From NCBI RefSeq assembly GCF_001540865.1, contig NC_033640.1, positions 8,665,048-8,729,047 on the forward strand: DNA of 64,000 bases. Reading direction: 5' to 3'. Origin of the DNA: Ananas comosus. Its lineage: Eukaryota > Streptophyta > Magnoliopsida > Poales > Bromeliaceae. The notes beneath the pieces are model-generated. The model ran no database searches, was not told the DNA's origin, and worked only from the letters and a program-made list of their open reading frames with translations. Positions 12,228 through 24,700 of the stretch are shown here, piece after piece (the first letter of the stretch is position 1; each line of letters starts with the position of its first letter). Position numbers and translations under genes: made by a program.

Positions 12228-12513
12228 TTATATATTTACAACATAATTAAGGCAAGAAAAGAATCTTGTGATATTTTGAGTGTCTCTTCAAACATTGAGG
12301 GGTCGAGGTCTCCTTCCTCACTATTCTACATATACAAAAGAATAATACCCCAACACATTGTAAAGATATGTAAACCAATTATAAAGCTCAACATGCATGG
12401 TCCAAAACATCTCTCTTAAAATTCACATCACATTCCTTTCTATTAATTCTTTTTGTCACCACTTTGGACTTGAAAATTAAAATGTCATTTCTCCATTTGC
12501 CAAAAGATATCAA

Positions 12514-12576
<63 letters not shown>

Positions 12577-12579
<3 letters not shown>

Positions 12580-13166
12580 TTGAATTAGAATACTATCGAT
12601 AGCAAACGGGCTACGTCGTCACCCATTTGTTTTCGATGATGGAGCTTCCGAATTGACGATCGGCACCGTTGAACATGATTTATACCACTTGAAGTATTTA
12701 GAAATCAAATTTCAAATCTTTTCGACATCATTTGTCTAATGATCAAAGGGTTTCAAAATTTGTAATTTTAATGGTCGATATGAGACGTTTTCTCGTTTAA
12801 CGGCGTAAAGATATTCAAATCAATTGAATTTTGATTAAAAAATTCTTTAAATTATTTAAAACAAGATCTATACTCTTAATCTTGATTACCAGACTCCCTA
12901 TGCATCCATTTGTTAAAGAATATTCCTATTCTTCAGCCGTTCTTGCTCTCTTGTGCACTCCACCTCCGACCCTGCGCGACTACAGCAGAACAACTATCCG
13001 ACAAATGTATGCAAATCTTGATTTCTAAAACATTGTCGAAGCTGTAAGATCCATGCTTCAAACGGTGCCCCCGGTCGATCGCGCCATTTGGAGGCTCCAT
13101 CATCGAAACTAATGGGTGGCAACGGGAGCTCCGGTTTGGCTATCGAATAGTATTCTAGCTCAAAAC
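12577..13166. mobile_element. Long-TIR MITE-like element, member 2
   Basis: The left arm (GAATTAGAATACTATCGATAG..., with TTTTCGATGATGGAGC inside) returns in inverted orientation at about 13040-13166 (GAGCTAGAATACTATTCGATAGCC on the minus strand). (TA)n(GA)n precedes the left arm (12514-12572) and (TC)n follows the right (13215-13237), so the inverted symmetry extends into the microsatellites. No convincing gene lies inside. Confidence 0.65.
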
Positions 13167-13283
13167 ACTCTCTCTCCTTCCTCTCCCCCGGCATCGTCCG
13201 TCCTCGTCTCCGGTCTCTCTCTCTCTCTCTCTCTCTCCCTCCTCCCTCCCTCACTATACAATACCCCTCATATATACTAACGA

Positions 13284-13828
13284 GTGAGGGCGTACTAGCT
13301 TATCGGAAGCAGCGGAGCCAAACGATCGTTGCGACTTTCGAAATCGTCCGATTGGCTCCGTTAAACTCTGATCTACAGTCATCATTAGAGTACCTATGAA
13401 ATAAATTTTATTATTTTTTCCGATTATCCTCTTGCCAGTGAGTCGAATCGCGGCTCAAATTAACACAATTCAAGGCCCGTAAGTGAGGCCGTTTGCCAAG
13501 TTTAAGCGGTGTAGCAAAATACTCCAAAATAACGTAAAATTTTGATAGAAAATTCTTATACAATAAAACAATATCAATATCTTTGATTTAAAATTTAATG
13601 TCATATTAATTACATTTTGTAAGATTTTATTTTCAGGCGTGATCTTTGAGCCCCTTCGTCTAACAAAGCAAATGATATTGTAAATCATAAAATATTCTAG
13701 GACTTCAAAATTACTCCTAGATCGAAGTATAACGGAGCCGATCGACGATTCGAATACGCCGCAAACAGCTGAAAACAAGCCTGGAAACACGAAAGGCCTC
13801 CGTGCTTCTGACTAGCATATACGTCTCC
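13284..13828. mobile_element. Long-TIR MITE-like element, member 3
   Basis: Left arm GTACTAGCTTATCGGAAGC... with GGCTCCGTTAAACTCTGATC matches the inverted right arm (about 13720-13828) containing GGCTCCGTTATACTTCGATC. It is clearly related to members 1 and 2. No transposase. Confidence 0.65.
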
Positions 13829-14182
13829 ACTATAGTATATAATCATAGATATAGTATACTACCGTCATATATATATATATATAGATATGCTATACTATAT
13901 ATACTATTCCATTTAGATACACAAGTTGGTTTTTATAAGATTTTCTACCTAATATAGCGCCACAAGTCCAAAGTTACATTGTGCATATTGTCAATAAAAG
14001 CAGTGTAGTTACTAATTTTGTAGTCTATCTGGAAAAACGGAAAAAGGCAGGCATAGATTAGGTTGCTCCTCCCAATAGGTTCTAAAGTTAAAACCATTAT
14101 AACGAATAATTGATTGTCTGGTTAGAATTAATTTCTGACATCCAACAAAGCCAAGTCATATTGGTTATGCACCAACATAGTG
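13829..14182. other. Spacer
   Basis: (TA)n near 13867-13885, then unique-looking AT-rich sequence. No gene seen. Confidence 0.45.
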
Positions 14183-14737
14183 CAAAATAAAATGAAAGGA
14201 ATTTGATAACTACAAATTAGCACTAACCCATGCATGCACTAGAGAAAAATTGGAAAATTTAATCCATGAAGGATAAATACTTTCATAAATATCAAAACTA
14301 CACGTATCAACGCAAGTAGAAGGAAAAAAATTTTGTGAGATAGTTTCTAACATGAGACTATTTTACTGTGTGATACGTTGAATAAGTTGAGACTGTCTCC
14401 AATGAATTTTCTGTTTTTTTTTTTGAGAGATACGGCTGCAGCGCTAACCCGCTTTTACTTAAAAATAAACTTAGCTAGAAATATAAATTAATTAGGATTC
14501 GAACTTGGGTCTCGAGTACCAATCACCAAGCCCTTTACCACTTGCTCAAATAACCAATATATAAAGTAACTTTATATACAACAATAATTGAGTATTAAAA
14601 TAGGATGGAATTGGAAAAGGGAATAGGTGAAAAGAAGAGAAAAAAAAGTTGGTAAGAGACAGTGAACCCAACACGTATTAGGTCACAGGACACCCTTTTA
14701 CCTTCTAATTATTCCCAATATTATATATATAAATCCC

Positions 14738-14828
<91 letters not shown>

Positions 14829-14838
14829 CACTTATAAA

Positions 14839-15636
14839 TAGGGATGCAAACGAGGCGGATCCGAGACGGGGAGGATTTTTTCGTCTTTCGTTCTATTTTT
14901 TGTCAGGATAGGATGGATTATTTCTTATTTTATTTTTGGTTCTACAACAAAAATAATGTAAAGCGATACTTTTAAATATCAGTACAAGTCAAAAAAATAC
15001 TGCTGACTAAATTACCGACACTTTATAAAAATATCGCTATATGTGGAGTCGTTATATGTGGGGCCGACTTGATTTTTGACATCACTCATCCAGCGATTTG
15101 TGACGAAAAGACACGTAGCGATTGTAACCCTCTATGATCCCTGCGAGATTCTCGTGGCCGAACTCCAGCCGTCGGAATTCTATCTCGTTGGTTGTGACGG
15201 CGGAGGAGGAGAAAGGGCGATGGCGATCAATTTTTCCTTTTTTTTTTCTTTTCTGCCTAGTGGGCTGGATGAGATTGGTTGAGTAAAGAGGCTTTTTATT
15301 TTTGATTGGTTTATGCTTTATATTTAGGGCTTAGTATATTTTTTAAAAAAATATTTACACAAAAATATTTTAAAAATATGTCCTTATAATCTAATTTTGT
15401 TGTAATATTACTGTCCAATTCGAGGCTGTGCAGGAGCTAATTTTTGGCCAATTTTTGATGAATCGGAACAGATTAAAGAAAGAAAAGAGTCATCCGCCTC
15501 CCGCTCCATTTACTTGGTGGATCGGGACGGATTCGAGACGGGTTATATTTTTCTATATTTTTTTATTCCCACTTCCGGCCCTATGCGGACGGATTAATAC
15601 GAGAGCTCCACCAACCCAAATTCATTTGCATCCCTA
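14839..15636. mobile_element. hAT-like non-autonomous transposon, copy A
   Basis: The termini are TAGGGATGCAAACGA and, inverted, TAGGGATGCAAATGA. Perfect 8-bp target duplications CTTATAAA flank it at 14831-14838 and 15637-15644, diagnostic of hAT-type insertion. No transposase reading frame is visible in 798 bp. It sits about 13 bp upstream of the LEA gene TATA box. Confidence 0.85.
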
Positions 15637-15648
15637 CTTATAAACCCC

Positions 15649-15656
15649 TATAAATA
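15649..15656 (+). promoter_or_regulatory. TATA box of LEA_3 gene copy A
   Basis: TATAAATA lies 74 bp upstream of the ATG, followed by a (CT)n leader, a normal plant core-promoter arrangement. The same box occurs in copy B at 18534-18541. Confidence 0.7.
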
Positions 15657-15729
15657 CCCCACACTCATAAACCCTAATCTCCACCATAAACAATTAAGCA
15701 TCTCTCTCTCTCTCTCTCTCTCTGTAGCA

Positions 15730-16346
15730 ATGTCCCGTGCTCCCATCAACATGTTTCTCTCTCTAAGGTAAGGCCAATTTAATGGTCCTTCGATCATGCA
15801 TGCATGTAGTTCAAAATTCGCGTAGAAAGAAAATGTAGTAACATACATTGTGGATCGAATTACATTGTGTGTGAGTCTCAAAATAGAAAAAAAAAAAAAT
15901 ACTATAACAGTTGTCCTATCAGATACGTTTTTCGTACAACACAGCACGCATCTTATTTATATCACTTTAATTTTCAACTTTTGAAATAAGTTGCAGTTAA
16001 AATATGTAAGCATATATTTCTTCAATTTTTAATTTGAAGCGTAGGTATTATATATTTTCTGTCCGTAATTCTAAACAAAGCTTAACACTCTTTTTCCTTT
16101 TTTTTTAGCGGTCGACGCGGTTATGCCGTGGCCGCAACGAGAGAGGTGGTGAGCTCATCGGCGGAGAAGGCGGTGAGGACGACGACGATTTCGGGGGATG
16201 GTGGTGGCGGCGTCGTGGCGGCGGAGGCGAAAAAGGAGATTTGTTGGATGCCGGATCCAAGATCCGGCAATTGGGTGCCCGAAAACCGGTTTGATGAAGT
16301 TGATGTGGCTGGGCTCCGAGCCCAACACCTTTCCAAGAAACAATAA
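15730..16346 (+). CDS. LEA_3 family (SAG21/Lea5-like) protein, copy A
   Basis: Two exons, 15730-15767 and 16109-16346, joined in frame across a GT-AG intron to give 91 aa. The N-terminus (MSRAPINMFLSL...GRRGYAVAA) resembles the short mitochondrial presequence of this family. The C-terminal half has the signature WMPDPRSGNWVPENRFDEVD followed by ELR-like GLRAQHL, the conserved WxPDPxTGxWxPE block of LEA_3/SAG21 proteins. These small, disordered proteins are linked to stress, senescence and mitochondrial protection (family knowledge). The start is set by the TATA box, the (CT)n leader and a first ATG matching family N-termini. Copy B is nearly identical; both are probably the same locus. Confidence 0.88.
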
Positions 16347-17709
16347 AAGATGAATCTGAAAGTGCCTTTTCAGTTAATTTAAAATAGAAAAGTTGGTGCT
16401 TTTTAGACGCCGCAATTTCAAATTAAGTCTAAGTTAGCGAGAACTGAGTTTGAAACTTGTCCAAACTGAGAAGTCATTGGATCGTTTGGTTGGATATAAC
16501 TAGAAATATAGTGCGGTCAGAGATGCTTGTAGTTGGAGATGTACTATTTACAACTTGAAAATAATTTGTTTGGTTCCGTATAATTGATCATGAAAAGTAT
16601 ACATCAAAATGTTATCACTTTATACCGAGTGTCTCTAGCGCAAGTGACAAAAATTTGATAATTGGTACGCGAGGTCCCAGGTTCGAAGCCTTAGTTGCTT
16701 CACATTTCTAGTTAAGTTTATTTTTTAAAAAAAATAAATGAAACATGTAGCATGTTATCTTTCTCTCTCAAAAAAATATATCATCACTTTATATATGTAG
16801 GGGTGAGATTATCTATTAGGTGAAAAAAAGAAAAAATTATCTTCGAAAAATGATTAGAAAAGTAAGCTTATATTTTGCTTAGAATTATTCTCTCTACTAC
16901 TGCAGTTGGCTGTAAGACTAATTTGAGCGTAGTTCCGACATCTATTGCCATAATAACTTAGGGATAAAAATGGGTTATATATTGTTTATTAGTTGAAAAA
17001 TATATCTCCTGATGGATATGTTAATAGATATTCTAATCCTAATATCCATGTTTCATTGATCAAATTTTTTTATATAAATTTGTTNAAAACTAAAAATGAA
17101 GGATTTGATAACTAAAATTAGCCTAACCCATGCATGCATAGAGAAAAATTGGAAAATTTAATCCATGAAGGATAAAAATATTTCATAAATATAAAAAACC
17201 TAACGTATCAACCAAGTTAGATGGAAAAAAAAAATTTGGTGAGAATAGTTTCTAACATGAGACTATTTTACTGGTGATACGTTGAAAACTGTCTCCAATA
17301 ATTTTTTTTTTTTTTTGAGAGATAGATAGCACGCTACCCGTTTCGTTTATTTCATTTAAAAATAAACTTAGCTAGAAATATAAATTAATTAGGATTCGAA
17401 CTTGGGTCTCGAGTACCAATCACCAAGCCCTTTACCACTTGCTCAAATAACCAATATATAAAGTAACTTTATATACAACAATAATTGAGTATTAAAATAG
17501 GATGGAATTGGAAAAGGGAATAGGTGAAAAGAAGAGAAAAAAAAGTTGGTAAGAGACACTGAACCCAACACGTATTAGGTCACAAGACACCCTTTTACCT
17601 TCTAATTATTCCCAATATTATATATATAAATCCCTTACCTAATTTGGAATCGTATTAAAAGCGTACAGCTATATATATATATATATATATATATATACCC
17701 ACTTATAAA

Positions 17710-18521
17710 TAGGGATGCAAACGAGGCGGATCCGAGACAGGGAGGATTTTTTCGCCTTTCGTTTTATTTTTTGTTAGGATAGGACGGATTATTTTTTATT
17801 TTATTTTTGGTTCTTAATCGCTACAACAAAAATAATGTAGAGTGACACTTTTAAATGTCGGTACAGGTCAAAAAAATACTGCTGACTAAATTACCGACAC
17901 TTTATAAAAGTATCGCTATATGTAGAGTCGTTATATGTGGGGCCGACTTGATTTTTGACATCACTCGTCCAGCGACATGTGACGAAAAGACACGTAGCGA
18001 TTGTAATCCTCTATGATCCCTGAGAGATTCTCGTGGCCGAACTCCAGCCGTCGGAATTCTATCTCGTTGGTTGTGACGGCGGAGGAGGAGAAAGGGCGAT
18101 GGCGATCATTTTTTCCTTTTTTTTTTGTTTTCCTTTTCTGCCTAGTGGGCTGGGTGAGATTGGTTAAGTAGAGAGGCTTTTTATTTTTGATTAGTTTGTG
18201 CTTTATATTTAGGGCTTAGTATATTTTTTAAAAAAAATATTTACACAAAAATATTTTAAAAATATATCCTTATAATCTAATTTTGTTGTAATATTACTGC
18301 CCAATTCGAGGCGGTGCAAGAGCTAATTTTTGGCGAATTTTTGATGAATCGGAACGGATTAAAGAAAGAAAAGAGTCATCCGCCTCCCGCTCCATTTACT
18401 TGGCGGATCGGGACGGATTCGAGACGGGTTATATTTTTCTATATTTTTTATTCCCACTTCCGGCCCTATGCGGACGGATTAATACGAGAGCTCCACCAAC
18501 CCGGATTCATTTGCATCCCTA
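17710..18521. mobile_element. hAT-like non-autonomous transposon, copy B
   Basis: Same element as at 14839-15636, with the same CTTATAAA target duplication at 17702-17709 and 18522-18529. The insertion therefore predates the divergence of the two copies. Confidence 0.85.
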
Positions 18522-18582
18522 CTTATAAACCCCTATAAATACCCCACACTCATAAACCCTAATCTCCACCATAAACAATTAA

Positions 18583-18621
<39 letters not shown>

Positions 18622-18628
18622 CGTAGCA

Positions 18629-19249
18629 ATGTCCCGTGCTCCCATCAACATGTTTCTCTCTCTAAGGTAATTAAGGCCAATTTAATGGTCCTTCGATCAT
18701 GCATGCATGTAGTTCAAAAATTCGCGTAGAAAGAAAATGTAGTAACATACATTGTGGATCGAATTACGTTGTGTGTGAGTCTCAAAATAGAAAAAAAAAG
18801 TACTATAATAGTTGTCCTATCACATACGTTTTTCGTACAACACAGTACGCATCTTATTTATATCACTTTAATTTTCAACTTTTGAAATAAGTTGGAGTTA
18901 AAATATGTAAATATATATTTCTTTAATTTTTAATTTGAAGCGTAGGTATTATATATTTTCTGTCCGTAATTCTAAACAAAGCTTAACACTCTTTTTCCTT
19001 TTTTTTTGTAGCGGTCGACGCGGTTATGCCGTGGCCGCAACGAGAGAGGTGGTGAGCTCATCGGCGGAGAAGGCGGTGAGGACGACGACGATTTCGGGGG
19101 ATGGCGGTGGCGGCGTCGTGGCAGCGGAGCCGAAAAAGGAGATTTGTTGGATGCCGGATCCAAGATCCGGCAATTGGGTGCCCGAAAACCGGTTTGATGA
19201 AGTTGATGTGGCCGGGCTCCGAGCCCAACACCTTTCCAAGAAACAATAA
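18629..19249 (+). CDS. LEA_3 family (SAG21/Lea5-like) protein, copy B
   Basis: Exons 18629-18666 and 19012-19249 give 91 aa with the same structure as copy A. One difference I can see is Ala to Pro in AAEAKKE/AAEPKKE. The TATA box at 18534-18541 and the (CT)n leader are preserved. Since the whole 2.9-kb block is repeated across an N, this is more likely the second allele or a contig overlap than a tandem paralogue. The coding sequence is intact. Confidence 0.85.
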
Positions 19250-19979
19250 AAGATGAATCTGAAAGTGCCTTTTCTTTTAATTTAAAATATAAAAGTTGGT
19301 GCTTTTTAGACGCTGCAATTTCAAATTAAGTCTAAGTTAAGCGAGGACTGAGTTTGAAACTTGTCCAAACTGAGAAGTCATTGGCTCGTTTGGTTGGATC
19401 TAATTAGAAATATAGTGTGGTCGGAGATGCTTGTAGTTGGAGATGTATTATTTACAACTTGAAAATAATTTGTTTGGTTCCGTATAATTGATCATGAAAA
19501 GTATATATCAAAATGTTATCACTTTATACCGACTGTCTCTAGCACAAGTGACAAAAGGTTTGATAATTGGTACGCGAGGTCCCAGGTTGGAAGCCTTAGT
19601 TGCTTCACATTTCTAGTTAAGTTTATTTTCTAAAAAAAATAAACGAAACAGGTAGCATGTTATCTTTCTCTCTCAAAAAAAATATATCATCACTTTATAT
19701 ATTTAGGGGTGAGATTATCTATTAGGTGAAAAAAAGAAAAAATTATCTTCAAAAAATGATTAGAAAAGTAAGTTTATATTTTGCTTAGAATTATTTTCTC
19801 TAACTACTACAGTTGGCTGTAAGACTAATTTGAGCGTAGTTCGACATCTATTGCCATAATAACTTAAGGATAAAAATGGGTTATGTATTGTAAAATATAT
19901 CTCCTGATGGATATGTTAATAGATATTCTAATCCTAATATCCATGTTTCATTGATCAAATTTTTTTATATAAATTTGTT

Positions 19980-20525
19980 CTATAATTATTTTATTTGTTT
20001 TCTATTGAAATCAATTTAAAAAAAAGGAAAAGGAAAACTAAATTGGTTTTTTCTTTTAAGTTTTTTTTTTTTGCATTATTTGTGGGTTTTTTTTTTCCCT
20101 TAAAATAAATTCGGAGAGTGTTTATAATTAAATTTTAAGGAAAACCAAAAAATAACTTTCCTAGGAAATTATTAGTCCCTTAAATTAACCATTAGGAAAC
20201 CAAAGATCATCAAAATGATTCCATAACCCTTAGAAAACCACGTCCATCACTAATGAAATTATATAGATATTAAATTCTCTCTACTACTATAATATATACC
20301 TTAATGACCATTCATATACCATCCCATGCACTTTATATATATATATATATAAAATAAGACAATAGGTTCTCCATTCTGTGCAAATTTGGTTTGAAAAAAA
20401 AAAGGTACAATTTTGAAACTGATCAACTTGTTTTGAACCATCACTAGGTAAACAGAGAACAACCTAGGGTGATTGATCAAACATCTTCATCACAATCAAT
20501 AAAAAGTATGTAAGGGAAAAAGAAA
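19980..20525. other. Spacer and probable promoter of the RBR gene
   Basis: AT-rich with a short (TA)n at about 20334-20351. No distinct element was identified. Confidence 0.4.
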
Positions 20526-21312
20526 ATGGCGAAGGACGAATCGTCGTCATCTTCGGCGTCGCAGTCGTCGGTGTTCTGCAAGATCTGCATGGAGACTGCA
20601 CGGGCGGCGGAGATCTTCCGAAACAACAACTGCGACCACGCCTTCTGCCACAGCTGCCTTTCCAGGTACATCGATGTGAAGGTTCAGGAGAAGTGCGTGT
20701 TGACGGCGGCCGTGAAGTGCCCGGAGATCGGATGCGAAGGCGCGCTAGAGCCCGAGTTATTTAAACATAAGCTCCCGCAGGCGGTGCTCGTGAGGTGGGC
20801 CGACGCGCTGTGCAAGTTGACGCTTCCTACGTCCCGAAGGTCCGTTGAAATAGTCCTTCATTTTTCTCTGATCGCTTAAGCTAGCTACTAGAAATGTACG
20901 TGATAGCACAGGCCTAGTTCGTTACACTCAGAACCTCCTGCGGTGATTGTAAAGCTTCGTTCGAAATATTTAAGCAACTAAAAGACGATCTTTTAATATT
21001 TTTATATTCAACAGATTGTACTGTCCCTTCAAGGATTGTTCGGAGTTAATACTGAACGATAGTAGCGAGAGATTGAAGCAGTCGGAGTGCCCGTACTGTC
21101 GGAGGTTGTTCTGGGCCCAGTGCAAGGTCGCATGGCATTACGGGACGAGCTGCGGGGAGTTTCGGAAGTTCGAAGAGGGAATAGAGAGGGAGAGGGAGGA
21201 AGATCTCCTGCTGCTGAAGGTCGCGAAGGACAAGAACTGGAAGAGGTGCCCTAGTTGCAAGTATTTTGTGGAGAAGACAGGAGGGTGCTTGCACATTACA
21301 TGCAGGTACTAG
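20526..21312 (+). pseudogene. RBR (RING1-IBR-RING2) E3 ubiquitin ligase, 3'-truncated
   Basis: Exon 1 (20526-20839) and exon 2 (21015-21305) join in frame over a GT-AG intron. RING1 runs from CKICMET to the CPEIGC segment with the expected Cys/His spacing. The IBR domain spans YCPFKDC, CPYC and the final C of GTSCGEF. RING2 begins with RCPSCKYFVEKTGGCLHITC, which contains the GGC catalytic cysteine. The remaining RING2 residues (RCG..FCYxCG) are absent. Exon 2 ends with a good donor (CAG/GTACTA), but no exon encoding the missing part is found before the convergent AIP2-like gene. Without splicing, translation stops after RY at 21312. RBR ligases take ubiquitin onto the RING2 cysteine, so this form would probably be inactive. 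It is either a truncated pseudogene or a gene whose last exon was lost or misassembled. Confidence 0.75.
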
Positions 21313-21784
21313 TATGCGACATCCCAGTAGTCCCATATCAGATAGTGTACATAAGTATATATTTTGGTTTTGTAAAGAACCATCTAGAGGTTTACTAAAT
21401 CTCTTGTTCTTGTTCTTCTTTTTTCTTTTCTTTTTTTCACCGTATATGAAGTTCTCAATATAGTTGAAAACATAAATAAATGCTAGGCCAAATAATTATT
21501 CAAACTCTGCATGACGTCCATATATAGCAGGTTCAACATAAACCTCACATACCACCAGGAATTAATTGTACAATTTACACAACTACGATAGATGACAGAA
21601 GCAGACAACTACTTCCGGTACAATAAAAAAGTTTTACGCTGCACGAAATCGATTCGCTTCAATTAAGGAATACCCAGTCTGACTTAAAAAAAAAAAAAAA
21701 AAAATCTCCGTTGCGAACTAGTTTTTTAATGTTATTATATGTTCTTCTCCTGATACGAAATAAGTACAAGTATTTTTGCCTCTT
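21313..21784. other. Region between convergent RBR and AIP2-like genes
   Basis: T-rich and A-rich runs and no recognisable RING2-completing exon. It should contain the 3' UTR of the minus-strand gene. Confidence 0.45.
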
Positions 21785-24700
21785 TCAAACATACATAAAT
21801 TCCCCTCCTCGAAGAGCATTCGCTGCGCCCTTTCTTTCTTCTTCTGCTTCCCTTTCTCGTTCTTTCCAGCTCTCGTACTCATGATCATCTGTTCTCAGCT
21901 CATATCTGCATACTGGGCACGAATTGTGCTCATCCTGCAGTGTTTACAAGCATAAGAATTCAAACAGCGGAAACTTCAAATTATTATCTGCAGTTGACTT
22001 GAAACAACTAAACTATCACAAGGCTCTATCAGAATGCTAAGTACAAGGACTTAATTGCATCCTACAGCAATTACAGCAACAGCAATCCAAGGGCACTAAC
22101 GTGGTATGATCTAAACTAAGGGTATTAATATGTTATCGAAATATACGAACTAGGGGATTAACCAATGTTTTCCCAGTCCAGTGGAGTTAAAAATGCTGTA
22201 GTGTTGTAGAGAGATTACCAGCCACGGCTTAAGACAAGGTGGGTGGAAGAGATGCTTGCAAGGCAATTCCTGCATCTTGTCATTGATGACTAAGTTCTCG
22301 CGGCAAACGGCACACTGGGTTTCCCTGCCAAGCCTCGCAAGGATCTCCTCGGTGACACTGATAATAGGAAGATTAGCAACAACTTCCTTTGAAGCTGGTG
22401 GCGGCCTGTGGGGCCCAGCGCCTATTTCCTGAAATGGATCAGCAGGGTTGACTGAGGTTAGCATTTAGTATTGCTCCAGCTGAATCTAAATTTGGTTATA
22501 TAAGGTCTTGGATTTCAACTAGATCTCATGTAGAAGATTCGTTAATGAAATTGGATTAAACTGCATAGAAGAAAAGCTCCTTATCCAGCAGAAGAATAGT
22601 ATAGAAGAAAAGGCACAAAATCCACTATCAAAGAGGCTACAATTCATGAAACTTCCATAAATCTTCACAATATCTAACTTGCAGAAATAAATACTGTCAA
22701 CAAGCATCTTGATCCTAGATAAGCAAAAGCAAAAACTAGCATCATTTAATCACCAAGTAAACAAATCCAGTCCTATTGTCTCTCTGCTAAGTGCAATGTT
22801 CCTCGTTATTCTTCAGTCAACTGTTGGAGAGACTATCCAACTCCAGATCCACACTACGGAATCACTTTAAAAGGAGATGCTCTCTGCCTCCCTGGAAGCT
22901 AGTCAGTATCTATCCAACTTTGATGAGTTCAGAGAACCACAAACACTAGCGCAAACTAAAACTGCAGTCAATTGCTTAAAGCCAAAGTCTTCCGCTAAGT
23001 ACACGATTTAGTAGTTTCATGAAATCTAAATTCACAACTTAAAAGTTCTGTCTAAGCATTTTGTACCCTTGGAATTTCTAGCATACAATAATAAGATAAA
23101 AAAAAAAATCGGGTCAAATGGCACTCAATAATAAGATAAAATAAAATAGGGGCAAATCTAAAACAGCAATTTATCTAAAGTAAATGGAGCCTTTAAGTCT
23201 TAACAGCATCAATTACACACCAATCAGTTCTATAAACAATAGTCTCCACAAGCCAATTATGACTAAGGGTTCTCATCTCAATGCCACATGAAACCCAGCA
23301 AGAGATGCACCGTATCATCCTTTAATTCAAACAGTCAATCATAATGTGGATGATACTGAAGTGTTTTACTTTCGCAGGGATAAGCAATACCTGCAATGAT
23401 GCTTCAATGACATTTTCAAGGTCCAGAACATCGGTCACATTGCTTAACAGTTCTTGAATGGCCTGAGGAATCTGATCAGCCATAGCACCCTCGGTTCCAC
23501 TGTTATTGTCCTGACTTTGCGAAGATTCAGGAATAGAGGTCCAATCTTCTGCAACAGCTAGGTTTCTAAGCAGATTCTGAGCAACAAGCCATGAAGGAGG
23601 TGGTGGCTCAGGTTCCACCGTCAAATGCCCTTCAAAAAGAAATCTGGAATCTGGAGAAAGGCACTATATCAGGTAAATAGAATACTAAGATAAGAAACAA
23701 GAAAACTTCAAAAAAGAGAAACTTCACAAGAATTAAGACCTAATTTTGGTAAAATAAAGTGCTAATGGTTCTATTCTAAGGTTCAAATGTGAAAATTCAC
23801 AGGCTTTTAACAGTAACTATTCCTTAGAATATTCAATTAAGAAAAAGAACTTATTTTGAATATTTGTGCAAATGCTACTTCTTTTTTGAAAAATCTAGGA
23901 AGTATCATAAAACTTTTGCAATTCTAAGTTTTTCTACGACACATAAAAAACTTATAATTCACATGCATAACCTACAACACGTATGGATGCACTTCCATGT
24001 AGGCTATGCAGTTTTACTATAGGTCGTATATTGCAAATTATGAAAACTGTGCCTTTTAGTCCCCTGCTACATCTTCTTGCAGCTGTAGCTCCCTCCAGTG
24101 AAGTATTTAACAAATAAAAAGATATCGTGCTTCTTATGTCGGAGAAAGCTGAAATGAGATACCGACCTACAAAAACAGAAGCTCCAATTTGCATCTTCTG
24201 CTTCTATTGCAAAAGAGAAGCTACTGGAGGAACTTAAATATAGAGCTTCTCCTAATAGCACTAGCCAAACAACACTTCATCAAACTTCCGTAAACCATAT
24301 AATAAGGCCAAAAAGGCCCTTGATTGAAGACATGCAATTTTCCGAATTACAGTGCTGGCATATGCATGTAACAAAGATGCACATCTAAAGGGTATTAACC
24401 CAAAAATCCCTAGCAAATAGCTGCACTACTTGCTGGAATCTAGCCACCAGAATACCAGATTTGATATACTACAGCTCTTGTATCAAATACTTGGTCTGCT
24501 AATGCAATCTTTGTTAACTACAAGCTAAAACTTTAGTAAATGTACTTATATACCCGATTCATTTAGACATGTTTGTTCAAAACATTGTCCCAATACAAAA
24601 CACTGCCCCAATACAATTCCAGCAAATAGGCTTCTCAACAAATCTTCAATTTTTAATAGCATACATCAAACCCAAAAAAAGAAAAAAAGACCTCCAAGGC

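Larger units (their letters stand above)
14183..17084. repeat. First copy of the LEA_3-containing duplication
   Basis: Colinear with 17086-19979 at high identity. The copies differ by SNPs and a longer (CT)n(TA)n tract at 14744-14826. Each carries a hAT-like element and a LEA_3 gene. The copy ends at an N at 17085. Confidence 0.9.
17086..19979. repeat. Second copy of the LEA_3-containing duplication
   Basis: Begins directly after the N at 17085. Its first roughly 250 bases show many single-base insertions and deletions relative to 14183-14420, unlike the rest of the copy. That looks like an unpolished contig end. Confidence 0.88.

Noticed and set aside
12994..13254. Arg/Glu-rich minus-strand reading frame
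   Set aside because: Encoded by the MITE arm and a (TC)n tract; low complexity.
14183..19979. Tandem LEA_3 gene pair as a true gene cluster
   Set aside because: The duplication boundary coincides with an N and the whole block, including spacer and transposon, is repeated; allelic overlap is simpler.
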